Position numbers and translations under genes: made by a program | Notes under the pieces: generated by a model | Database searches by the model: none | The model's input: the letters and a program-made list of their open reading frames with translations, nothing else | Told to the model about the DNA's origin: nothing | From: Planctomycetota bacterium | GTDB taxonomy: Bacteria > Planctomycetota > Phycisphaerae > Tepidisphaerales > Tepidisphaeraceae | DNA length: 64,000 bases | Assembly (NCBI GenBank): GCA_023417885.1 | Contig: JAEZED010000137.1 | Span: 29,116 to 93,115, forward strand | Direction: 5' to 3' | Shown: positions 51,943 through 60,900 of the stretch, piece by piece | How positions within the stretch are numbered: the stretch's first letter is position 1 | Layout: each line of letters opens with the position of its first letter

Positions 51943-51971
51943 GTTCTACCCGAGTTGCGGCGTTGTTTCAA
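51943..51971 (-). promoter_or_regulatory. Sigma-70-type promoter of the HTH-like gene
   Basis: On the minus strand TTGAAA (51971-51966) and TAGAAC (51948-51943) are separated by exactly 17 bp. Transcription would start about 65-70 nt before the proposed AUC start. Confidence 0.55.
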
Positions 51972-51974
51972 GAA

Positions 51975-51989
51975 AGTTTCCCGGAAACT
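51975..51989. promoter_or_regulatory. Palindromic operator candidate
   Basis: AGTTTCC-C-GGAAACT is a perfect 7+1+7 inverted repeat lying between the -35 boxes of two divergent promoters (51966-51971 on minus, 51992-51997 on plus). Its position suits a repressor that controls both directions, possibly the HTH-like protein itself. Confidence 0.5.
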
Positions 51990-51991
51990 CA

Positions 51992-52020
51992 TTGACAGCG
52001 TGGGGAGGGGTGGTTACAAG
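51992..52020 (+). promoter_or_regulatory. Sigma-70-type promoter of the PEP-CTERM gene
   Basis: A consensus -35 TTGACA (51992-51997), a 17-bp spacer and TACAAG (52015-52020, four of six matches to TATAAT) lie about 70 bp before the PEP-CTERM start codon. Confidence 0.55.
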
Positions 52021-52088
52021 GAGCGGCGTCAGGCCGTGCGACACCGACGGCCGCCCCGAACCGACCCTGCTCTCACGGGAGAAAACAG

Positions 52089-52844
52089 ATGACTCGCCTC
52101 ACCACCACGATGGCCGCCGGCGCCTGCGCCGCGCTGCTCGCCGCCAGCCAGGCCGCGGCCGACGTGACCACGTTCGACAGCGGCACAGAAGGATGGAGCG
52201 TCAGCGGCCGGGACGACATCAGCGACACCGGCGGAAATCCCGGCGCGAACATGGATGTCGTCCTGCTCGATGTTTTCGGCATGAGCGCGCGGAACGAGAG
52301 CAATCCCGCCTTCCTGGGTGACTACAACCGCTTCGGCAACCAGGTGGAGTTGACGATCGACCTCAAGGTCAACTCGATCTGGATGTACGACTTCGACAAC
52401 AACCCGATGGAGGTGCCGCGCAACCTCGTCGTCGAACTCGTCGATTACAACGACCCGTCCGATCCGTTCCCGTACACCAGCGTCTGGTACAACTTCGGGG
52501 AGATCAGCGCTGACCTCCCCGGCTGGCGCACCTTCTCCATTGTCATCGATCCCTCCGCCACCGACCTCCCCGCCGGGTGGGGCGGAACGGGCGACGAGGA
52601 TCCCGACACCTTCGAGCCGCGCCTCCCGCCGGATCGCACGTTCGCCAGCATCCTCGCGAACGTGGAGGAGATTCGCTTCACGAGCTTCGAGCCCGGCTGG
52701 TTCTACGGCTTCACCAACTTCGACGTGCAGGTGGACAACATCGGCATCCGCTCCGTCCCCGAGCCCGGCGCCGCATTCACCGCTGCCGGTCTTGGCGCCC
52801 TCCTGCTTCAGCGCCGGCGGCGCCGCGGTCACGCCGCCCGCTGA
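52089..52844 (+). CDS. PEP-CTERM sorted secreted protein
   Basis: A 251-residue protein with a signal peptide (MAAGACAALLAASQAAAD) and the C-terminal signal SVPEPGAAFTAAGLGALLLQ followed by five arginines, a PEP-CTERM tail for exosortase sorting. The mature part is rich in aromatic and acidic residues (TTFDSGTEGWSVSGRDD opening, common in PEP-CTERM beta-sandwich domains such as laminin-G or CBM-like folds). GGGAG lies 7 nt before the ATG. The role is unknown but surface or matrix location is expected. It overlaps the convergent gene by 68 nt. Confidence 0.87.
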   Translation: MTRLTTTMAAGACAALLAASQAAADVTTFDSGTEGWSVSGRDDISDTGGNPGANMDVVLLDVFGMSARNESNPAFLGDYNRFGNQVELTIDLKVNSIWMYDFDNNPMEVPRNLVVELVDYNDPSDPFPYTSVWYNFGEISADLPGWRTFSIVIDPSATDLPAGWGGTGDEDPDTFEPRLPPDRTFASILANVEEIRFTSFEPGWFYGFTNFDVQVDNIGIRSVPEPGAAFTAAGLGALLLQRRRRRGHAAR

Positions 52845-53715
52845 TTCCTTGTCCCTTTCGCCCGCCACAACTTCCCTCTCCTGATCGACCCCGCCGTTCA
52901 ACTGGATAGTACTCGCCCTCGTACTCCTTCTCATGGTCCGGGGCAGCCGGCACGGGCTGACGATCGGAGCCACGGCGCAACCAGTTGCGCCGCGATTTGC
53001 CTGAAGGCGGCGGTGAGGCTGCGCTCGCCTCCTCGTTCGGGTCCGAAAGGCCGACGGACGTCCTGCTCTGCTCATCCGCCGTGACGCCCCCCTCCGGCTT
53101 GCGGCCCCGCCGCACAGAGTCTGTATTGCTCGCACAGACCGCTGCGAGGGCGGCGACGGCTTCTGCGTCGTGTTCTCCCCCCTTCGATCGCCCACGTACG
53201 AACCCCAGGGAGCCCATCAGCAATGCGCCCACGCCGCCCGCGAGCATCGCCAGGCTCGAAGACCTCCTCCACCACGCGGCGCGTACACCCGGCGTCAATC
53301 TCCCCTCGCGGTGCAGCCCCTGGATGTATTCGTCCAAGGTCGCCGCATCGCCGACCGGGATCGGGACCCACGCCTTCACGGGCTCCCACCGGAGCGCGCG
53401 CTGGCGCGACCCGTCAGGCGCGGCGATGAGCGAAACCGTTGCGAGTTCGAGCGTCACGAGCTGCGCCCGGTCGCCGCTGCGATGGCGGGGATGGATCGTG
53501 ATCCGGCGCATTCCCGGCTCGCGCGCCTCCGCGTCGGCGAGCGCTTCGACCAGCCGCTGCGTTTCGGCCATGGCCGGAAGCGGCGGATCGTACTCGCCGC
53601 GGACGGCGTTCCAGGCGCCAGCGAAGGCGATCCCCCCGGCCAGCCCCGTCAACGCCCAAAGGAGCGGTCCTACCAGGCAAAAGAGGATGGCAAGGGCATT
53701 ATGAGCCACGATCAT
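52777..53715 (-). CDS. Two-helix membrane protein of unknown function, end of cassette 2
   Basis: A 312-residue frame. A first helix (ALAILFCLVGPLLWALTGLA) and a second (SSSLAMLAGGVGALLMGSLG) enclose an extracytoplasmic domain of about 120 residues, a layout like DUF3592 proteins. Beyond about residue 190 the sequence is Gly/Arg/Ser-rich and low in complexity, and the last 23 codons overlap the convergent PEP-CTERM gene, so the real end may be earlier if an indel exists. It overlaps the prepilin gene upstream by 17 nt, so it is probably translated with cassette 2. Confidence 0.6.
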   Translation of the reverse strand: MIVAHNALAILFCLVGPLLWALTGLAGGIAFAGAWNAVRGEYDPPLPAMAETQRLVEALADAEAREPGMRRITIHPRHRSGDRAQLVTLELATVSLIAAPDGSRQRALRWEPVKAWVPIPVGDAATLDEYIQGLHREGRLTPGVRAAWWRRSSSLAMLAGGVGALLMGSLGFVRGRSKGGEHDAEAVAALAAVCASNTDSVRRGRKPEGGVTADEQSRTSVGLSDPNEEASAASPPPSGKSRRNWLRRGSDRQPVPAAPDHEKEYEGEYYPVERRGRSGEGSCGGRKGQGISGRRDRGAAGAEAGGRQDRQR

Positions 53716-54469
53716 CCCATACCGGCCGCGCGGCGCGGTCAGTCACTCCGTCATCGAACATCTCCAGTTCCATCGCACCGCGTCTGACCTGCCGTGCGGA
53801 GGTGTCGAAGAAGAGCAGATTCGCCGTGCCTTCGTGTCGATCGTCGCTGATGCGCTCGCCGGACCGGCGCGGCAGGTGGCCTGGACGGTAGGCGTCGTAG
53901 TACCGGAGGCTCATGATGTCGACTTCCGGGAACGCTGAGGCGGTCTCCGCGACGAGGACGACGCGGGCCGGATCGCGCACGCGGGCCAGCTTGACCGGGC
54001 CGTCCGGATCCCAGATCGGCGCGCTTTCGAACTTGAAGGCATTGACGAGATACGTCGCCGGCGCCTGGTACGCGAGTGGATGATCCGGACATTGGTACGC
54101 CGGAAATTTCCGCAGCAGCTCAGTCGCACGTGACTCGTCGTCCCAGGCGCTGGCCCAGTCGCCTGCTATGAGGTAGGGACCCAGCAGCAGGAGCCACGAC
54201 GGCCGCCGCTCATCACGTCCGGGGGTGTGATCGCGCGGAACGAAGCCGCGGTTGTCGTTGGCGTAGAGATTGAAGGCCCGCCCCATCTCGCGCATGCGCG
54301 CTGCGCAATCCACCTTTCGTCCGGAAGCGCGCGCCCTGGCGAGCGCGGGAAGCAGCAGCGCAAGAAGAACGCCGATGATCGCCAGCACCACCAGGACTTC
54401 CACGAACGTCATTCCCCCACGCTGCGCACGTCGGGCGACGCCGGCGGAAGGTCGTCGAGCCTGCGTCAT
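53699..54469 (-). CDS. Prepilin-like protein, cassette 2
   Basis: A 256-residue protein with a long basic leader (QARRPSAGVARRAQRG) and prepilin helix GMTFVEVLVVLAIIGVLLAL. It shares with the cassette 1 prepilin the motifs GFVPRDHT, RRPxWL, NAFKFES and WDPDGPVK and the tail DDRHEGTANLLFFDTSAR. The ATG at 54469 overlaps the MauE-like stop (ATGA), so the two are translationally coupled. Both paralogues differ from ordinary H-X9-DG prepilins by having D-M or D-T instead of D-G at the end of the tail motif. Confidence 0.88.
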   Translation of the reverse strand: MTQARRPSAGVARRAQRGGMTFVEVLVVLAIIGVLLALLLPALARARASGRKVDCAARMREMGRAFNLYANDNRGFVPRDHTPGRDERRPSWLLLLGPYLIAGDWASAWDDESRATELLRKFPAYQCPDHPLAYQAPATYLVNAFKFESAPIWDPDGPVKLARVRDPARVVLVAETASAFPEVDIMSLRYYDAYRPGHLPRRSGERISDDRHEGTANLLFFDTSARQVRRGAMELEMFDDGVTDRAARPVWDDRGS

Positions 54470-54960
54470 TGCAACTTCTCTCCGCCGACCTTCGGCGCCC
54501 CGTCGAGAAGCAAGGCGACGCCGGCCAGAAGGGCAAGGGCGGTGGTTCGTGCGATTGACCACGGTCCCACCAGCGCTCCGCCTGGTGCTGCGTCACCGAA
54601 ACACGCACAATCGATCACGAGACCTCGGGACATGGCCGACCCTTGTGCCATGACAAACACAAGCAGCAGCACGGCGGCGCCGCTTAGCGCCACGCGCCGT
54701 GCGATCCCGGCAAGCAAGAGCGCGCCGAAGGCGAGTTCAATGACTGGAACCAGGAAGGCCACGGCGAATCCCGCACGTTCGCCCAGAAGCTCGTACTGAT
54801 AGAGATCGTCGAGAAATCCAGGCGGATCGTACAGCTTCAGCAACCCTGTGTAGACGAAGAGGGCGCCGAGGAAGAGGCGAATTCCGGCGGCGATGCCAGT
54901 CCGGACCTGTGAGCTTCGGTCAACGCAGCTCGCCAATGCTGTAGACGTCTGTGCCGTCAC
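54466..54960 (-). CDS. MauE/DoxX-like membrane redox protein, cassette 2
   Basis: A 164-residue protein with four membrane helices: FLGALFVYTGLLKLYDPPGF is the DoxX/MauE opening and LVIDCACFGDAAPGG carries the CxC-F-G motif. The start is GTG 54960, which overlaps the preceding TGA (GTGA) and has GGAGG just upstream; the stop overlaps the next ATG, so three genes are coupled in a row. It is the counterpart of 24076-24513. I infer a role in oxidising thiols of the cassette's cysteine-rich protein. Confidence 0.85.
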   Translation of the reverse strand: MTAQTSTALASCVDRSSQVRTGIAAGIRLFLGALFVYTGLLKLYDPPGFLDDLYQYELLGERAGFAVAFLVPVIELAFGALLLAGIARRVALSGAAVLLLVFVMAQGSAMSRGLVIDCACFGDAAPGGALVGPWSIARTTALALLAGVALLLDGAPKVGGEKLQ

Positions 54961-56088
54961 TTCACCTCCGGATCGTGCGGTACCCCTTCGAGTTCCGACC
55001 ACGCGGCCCATCCGTCGTGGTAGATGGCGATGCGCCGGACACCGAGCGCTCTGAGCCTTGCCGCGAGAATCGCCGAGAAGCTGCATCGGTCGCTCTGACA
55101 GTAAATGATGATGCGGTGATCCGGCGCCAGCCCGGATACGAAGTCGCGGACCTCCGCGTCGGAGGCGTGCACTGGGAGGCTTGCCGCCCCTGGAATGTGT
55201 CCCGTCGCGAAGTCGTCCTCGTAGCGAGCGTCCAACAGGGTGTATGGTTCGTCGCCGGAGGCGCCCCGCACCATAGCGAGCAGCTCGTCGGTCGAAACGC
55301 TCGGAAGGAACTGACTCAGATGGCGCTCCACAATGGCCTCTCGCGCCGCCGAGTTCCAGATGGGCTGGTTCCGGTTGGTGCCGGCACAGGCGAGCGCCAC
55401 GGCAAAGAGCATGACCCCCGCGACCGCGCCATCCACCAGTCGCGGGCGGGCTCCGGCCGGAAGCGTGCCGCGTGCAAAGCGCTCCGTGATCCGGCGCAGC
55501 ACACCTGGTGCGAGCACAAGCCCCGCCACGGCAAGCGAGACCACCAGCGCCGTCGGCCAGCGCACGACGCTCGTCACCGGCTCCCTGTCGATGATCACCG
55601 CAAGCCCGTTCCACCGCGCTGCGAGCGTCGCCATCGATTCCCGCACCGGCTCGGAGTCCTGGTCGATGAGTACGGCTTCCCACGGCGTGCAGGAAGCCAG
55701 CAGCACCCAGTGGTCCGCCTCCTGGGACCACTCATTCGCCTTCACGTGAAGCACGGCTGGGCTGGAAAGTGCCAGGAGGTCAAGCCGCGTCAGCCCCGTT
55801 GCGATGCGTGCCTCCATTCCCAAGGCGCCGGCCGCAGCGTGAAGTTCGGAAGGAGAAGCGCCCGCACGACCCGATGTACTCGGGTTTGAGCAGATCCTCG
55901 ATGCCGTTCTCCCTCGCCTCCAGCCCGTTGAGCCGGGCCGCGGCATAAACGGCGTAAAGCCCGCAATACGGACCGCCGAGTTCCGCGGCGCCGGAGCTCG
56001 CGTCCGAAACGAGCGGCTGCGCGGCACCCGCGGCGCTCGTGGCGACCAAGGCGAAGCCAATCACGAGAGCGGCTGTCCATCCACGCAT
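54957..56088 (-). pseudogene. C39 peptidase-like/rhodanese fusion, frameshifted
   Basis: The N-terminal frame from 56088 encodes a signal peptide (MRGWTAALVIGFALVATSAA) and the start of a C39-like papain fold (GPYCGLYAVYAAARLNG, LLKPEYIGS). The fold resumes in the +1 frame from about 55865 (GASPSELHAAAGALGMEARI, DHWVLLASC with the His), so the Cys and His of the C39 diad are in different frames. Downstream are two membrane helices and a rhodanese domain (YTLLDARYEDDFATGHIPGA, IIYCQSDRCS with the active Cys). A one-base indel near 55861-55872 would restore a single protein of about 375 residues. It may be truly broken, or an assembly error. Confidence 0.75.
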
Positions 56089-56112
56089 GGTGGGATACTC
56101 CGCGTCAAGACG

Positions 56113-57321
56113 TCAGGGCGCCGTGCTTTGCCCGCGCCGCCGAAGCACCACCACGAGGCCGGCCGCAAGCAGCACCACGAGGCCACCCGCTGCCAGCCAG
56201 ATCCAGGGTGTCATTCGCGACTCGCCGAGGCCCGCGGCGCCGTCGATCGCCGATTCGAGCCGCGCTGTCGCTGCGGAGCTCGTCGCGACCACGATCTCGC
56301 CGTCGCGCCACTCGTGGACAACGCCGCCTGTGTCCTGGCTCAACCGCCGAACCTCCGCGCCGTTGCGGATGCCGCCTATGAGGCTCGCCGCGAGGTCGGC
56401 GGAGCCCGTGGCTTCGACGGAGGCGATTTCGAATCGCCCCGCGTTCCACATGATCGTCTCGCCCGCGTCGTAGCAGTACTCGGTACGGGAGTACCCCTCG
56501 ACCGGGATCTCGCGGTCGCCCGCCTGGGCCCACTGCGTCGCGCCCACGTCGTACACGATGCCGCTGCACTTCGATTCCGGGAGGTATCGGCGGAGCGAAT
56601 CCTCCTCCGACACCGGGCGACCCCGGTAGAAGTCGGAGGGGCCCTTGCTCATCCGCAGGCGAATGAGGGTGGGCTGCGATGCCGCGTCGGTCTCCGCCGT
56701 CCACACTTCGATCACGCCGGAGTCGCCGGTGTAGCGGCTGTAGCGGGCTGCCCGGCCGCTGCGCTCCTCGAGGCCAGTGCTGCTCTCGACGAGCGAGGAC
56801 CCCGCGACCAGTTCCTCAAGCGTCGCCTCAGGCTCCAGCCAGACGCGGCCCTCAAGAAGCACTACTGGTTCCAGCACCGACAGAAACGTGTCGTAGCGGC
56901 TGTCGTCCGGCGTCATCTCCGACACCGCATAAACGTGCTCGAGGCCGTGACGCCAGTTGAGCACCTGTCCGTCGCGCCGGACCAGGATGCTGGTGGAGTA
57001 CTCGGCGCCGGGCAGTTGCCCTTCGACCAGTGCCTGTGTTGCGGTGCGATCGAGCTGTTCGCCGACGCCGGACGAGGCGTGCCCGTCCGTCTCGACCTTC
57101 AGGAAGCCACCGTCCCATCCGCTGAACAGGAAGTAGCGCGTGAGTTCCGCCGAAAACGCATCGCGGATCTTCTTCGGAACCGCCGGTGCAACGAGGCCCG
57201 CCTCGTAGTGCACCTCCCCCACGGCGGTGTATGGCGTTGATAAGACCGAAGTCTTATGTTCCGCCAACCCAGCACCCAAGGCCGCTGCCACACCCAGGAT
57301 GAGCCAGAACGAACGTCTCAT
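56113..57321 (-). CDS. Exported protein with C-terminal membrane anchor, unknown function, cassette 2
   Basis: A 402-residue protein I do not recognise. It has an N-terminal signal sequence (FWLILGVAAALGAGLAE), a large extracytoplasmic region and a C-terminal helix (TPWIWLAAGGLVVLLAAGLV) before a basic tail. Architecture and cassette position equal those of the 389-residue protein at 24515-25684. Two cysteines occur in the mature part (SKCSG, EYCYD). It starts 9 bp after the cysteine-rich gene. I infer an accessory surface or assembly factor for the cassette. Confidence 0.78.
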   Translation of the reverse strand: MRRSFWLILGVAAALGAGLAEHKTSVLSTPYTAVGEVHYEAGLVAPAVPKKIRDAFSAELTRYFLFSGWDGGFLKVETDGHASSGVGEQLDRTATQALVEGQLPGAEYSTSILVRRDGQVLNWRHGLEHVYAVSEMTPDDSRYDTFLSVLEPVVLLEGRVWLEPEATLEELVAGSSLVESSTGLEERSGRAARYSRYTGDSGVIEVWTAETDAASQPTLIRLRMSKGPSDFYRGRPVSEEDSLRRYLPESKCSGIVYDVGATQWAQAGDREIPVEGYSRTEYCYDAGETIMWNAGRFEIASVEATGSADLAASLIGGIRNGAEVRRLSQDTGGVVHEWRDGEIVVATSSAATARLESAIDGAAGLGESRMTPWIWLAAGGLVVLLAAGLVVVLRRRGQSTAP

Positions 57322-57330
57322 CTTTGCTCT

Positions 57331-57767
57331 CTAAACCGGACAATCTTCCTTTCGAACCATGCACCCAGGGGCTGCATTGCCGCACGGCAGCACGTCCATC
57401 CAAGGGTGCCCCGGACCGATCTTGTATTGCTTCTTCCGGCAACGCCTGCCGACACTGGACCCCCTACATTCATCGAAGGTATTTGCTGCGCAGAACTGCG
57501 GGTTCGGCAAGGTGGCACAGGGCACACCAAACGCCGTGGCAGAGCACGGCTGGTCCATGCACCTGACCCATCGCTGGGATTGCGCACCGCAAGTCCTCAG
57601 GTAGGGGGCACCTCATCATCACAGATCATTTCAACCGGCTCTTCAGGATCATCGCCGCCCCTAAGGTCGCGTTCCGAGGATGGCTCCGCTGAAGCCAGGA
57701 GGAACGCAGGCACCAAGAAGGCAAGCGCCACTATGCAACTCGCATGACTACGCCATGAGCGGTCCAT
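57331..57767 (-). pseudogene. Small cysteine-rich secreted protein, cassette 2, frameshifted
   Basis: From ATG 57767 (AAAGGA ribosome-binding site 6-8 nt upstream) the first frame encodes a signal peptide (HASCIVALAFLVPAFLLASA) and a short acidic part ending ICDDEVPPT-stop. The cysteine-rich domain continues in the neighbouring frame: TCGAQSQRWVRCMDQPC and on to VRKEDCPV, ending at 57331. The switch lies at a run of five C on the minus strand (57604-57608); one more C would join both frames into a protein of about 145 residues with eleven mature cysteines, matching the cassette 1 protein. Homopolymer error, decay or programmed slippage are all possible. Confidence 0.7.
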
Positions 57768-57904
57768 CGGGTTTCCTTTCGTCGCAGTTCCACCTTCTAC
57801 CGAAGAAGACGACTCGTTGTCAAAGAGAATGTCACGGGCTGCCGGCTGGAGCGGGATGCTCCTGCTTCAGGTCCGGCGCCGCTCTTTGCGGTGCTTCAGA
57901 CTAG

Positions 57905-60900
57905 TTATTTCGGTGGAATGAGCTCTCCCAGCAGCACCTCGTCGGGCGGGGCGTAGGGGCGGAACTTCTCGAGGGTGCCCTGTTCCTCGCTGGCGACGAG
58001 GGCGCGGTAGAAGCCCAGGCGGCTGGCGGCGAGGGAGTCGACGAGCACGCTCGAATCGTTGCCGCTCATCTGGAAGAGGACGCGCGCGTCGAACTCGCGC
58101 AGGACGTCGCGCCCGAGCCGGCGCTCCAGGCCCGCCAGCGTGTCCACGGTCATCACGACGTGCATGCCGACCATCGGGCCGTCACGCAGGAGATCCAGCA
58201 GCACCTGTCCGGGCGGCTGCTGCGGTGCGGCGGCGGCGCGGGTGGCGTCGGCGTCGTCGCCGAGGATGTCCGCGAATCCGCCGCCGCCGGTGCTGGGGGC
58301 GAAGCTGAACTCGTCGCTCCGCGTCAGGCTGCGGTAGCGCTGCACCCCGTGGATCACGAGCACGACAGGCGCCGCCCCGGGCGCGCCCGTCTCGAGGCGC
58401 GACTTCAGCTCATCGGCGAGATCCGCGAAGGCATCCGGAATGGCGCGGTAGTCGATGACGTCCGCCTCCACCGGCAATCGCCCCGCGACGCGGGCGAGGT
58501 AACCGGCCCGCGGCGAGTCGCCCGGCGTGCCGTCGAGCAGGACAAAGCGCGGGCGCAGCGGCTTGCCGTCCGGCCCCGGCGCCGCGGTGGCGCTCAGGCT
58601 GATGAAGGTGGAGGCGACCGCGGCCAGGGCGTTCTCCTCCTGCTGGCCGACGACGATCACGTTCGCCCCGGCCTGCCGGCGCAGCAGGATGTGCGTCGGC
58701 TCCTTGATGGCGACCGGGTCGCCGAGGTAGATCGCGTTGCGACGCTGCGGCTCGCCGCGCACGGCGGAGCGCAGCTCCTCGTTCTTGGCGATGTCAGCCG
58801 GTGCGTTGCCTTCAAAGACGATAGCGGGATCGGTTTGAACGTTCTTGTCGCGTGCACGTCGGGCGACGCGCTGGAGCATGGCGTCGCGCGTCTCGTCGGA
58901 TAGCCAGGCGACCTGGAAGGGGCTGTTGTTCTCGACGGCGCCGCCTGCGTCGTTGTAGATCGCCTCGCCCGGGCGGTTCAGCAGTCGGGCGGCGGAGTTG
59001 TTGTCGCCGAGGATGAGCTGCGAGTCGGCCTCCGTGCACTGAAGCGCGACGCGCACCGCCATCTGCCCGAGGGTGGCTCGGCCGAGGCCGGACTGCCCGC
59101 CGATGGTCTGGCTGCCGAGGATGACGTGGATGCCGAAGGCGCGGCCCTGGCGGACGAGGCGGTCGATGAGCAGGGCGGCGTCCTGCGTGAGCTTGTCGTC
59201 CTCGCTGAACATCTCCTGGAACTCGTCGACGATGAGCAGGACGCGCGGCATCCGCTCGCCGGAACGCGAGCGCCGATAGGCGGCGATGTCCTGCACGCCG
59301 GCAGCGCGGAACAGGTCGCCGCGCCGGGCCAGCTCCTCGTCGAGGCGCTGGAGGACGCTGAGGCCGAACTCGCGATCCGACTCCACGGCGACCGACCTAG
59401 CGTGCGGCAGCTCGGCGGTGGCGTAGGCCTTGAACTCCACGCCGCGCTTGAAGTCCACGAGGTAGAGCTCGAGCTGGTCGGGGGCGTACCAGAGGGAAAG
59501 GTTGGTGATGAGCGCGTTGAGCAGCGTGCTCTTGCCGGAGCCGGTCTTGCCCCCGATGAGCGCGTGCTGCGCCACGCCATGGCCGAAGCGGAAGGTCTGG
59601 AGCCGCGTCGCCCCGGTGCGCCCGACGGGAACGTGCAGATCCTGCGCACTGTCGAGCGACCAGATCTCCCCCTCGCGCGGGGTGATCGTCTCGAAGGGCA
59701 CTTCCACGCGCTTGGCGTCGCGGGCCGCCTGCCCGAGCACGCGCAGCACGTCGGTCAGCGCCGACTCGTCCGGCGGGGCGTCGAGCGTCAGCGGAAGGCG
59801 GCCGAAGGTCGCGTCCTGCCAGCGAAACCGCTTGCCGCCGTCCTCCTGCTTCTCGTAGACGAGCGTGTTGCAGTGGCGATCCAGGTCCTCCAGGAAGGCC
59901 TCGCTCCCGCGGACGACGTGGCGCGTGTCCAGCGCCGCCAGCACATGCACCCCGCACCGCGTCCCGCTCGCCGCGATGCTCGCCAGGCGCGCGAAGGCCT
60001 TCTCGCTGAATCCCGTCGGCAGGTCGGCGATGACGACGAACCGGTACGGCTCCGCCAGTTCACCTGCCTGCGCGTTGTAGGCGTCGATCGTCTCGAACTC
60101 GTTGCGCAGGTACTTCTGGATGACCGTCTCCATGTGCTCGGTCAGGTCCGTCAGCCGCTGCTCGATGACGTCCGTGTCCGTCCACACGCGCCCGCCGACC
60201 AGGTCGTCGTCGTAGTCGGCAAGGTGCATGAAGCCGGCAAAGCTGCGCCCCAGGCCCACGGGGTCGATCAGCGTGAACTGCACCCGGCCCGGCGGCAAAC
60301 TCGTCAGCAGGCGCAGCATCGTCAGCCGCAGCGTCGCCACCGCCGCGTCGCGCCCGTCCGGCTCGTGCTTGATCAGCAGGTTCGCATGATCCGGAAAGGC
60401 CAGCAGCGCCGGCACGGCGTAGGGCTCGGGAATCGGCAGGTGCAGCCCGTCGCCGTTGCTTCCGCCGATCACCGCCTCGCCGCGCTCCGTCTCTCGCGCC
60501 TCCCCGATGAAGCGCCGCATGTCCACCGCCAGCTCGCCGAAGCGCACCGTCGGCGCGAAGCGCTCCGGCGGACGCCACGCGCGCCAGTCGCCGATCGCGG
60601 CAAACTCCGGCCGGTCGCTTTCGTCCGACAGGTCCTTCGTGATCTCCAGCGCCCGCTCCCAGCGGCGCACCAGCGCCTCCTGTCCCTCGCGATAGATCCG
60701 GTCCGCCTCGGCGATCGCGCCGTCCCGCTCGCGCTTGAGCTCCTCCAGCCGACCGTCGCGCCAGGCCGAAAGCTCCGCCAGTTCCCCGTTGCGCCGCGCC
60801 TCGGCCTCGCCGACGGCCCGGTCTCGCGCCACTGAAGCTTCCTGATCCGCAGCGGCGGCGCTTCCCTCGATCTCCGCCAGGAGTTCACGGTAACGGGCGC

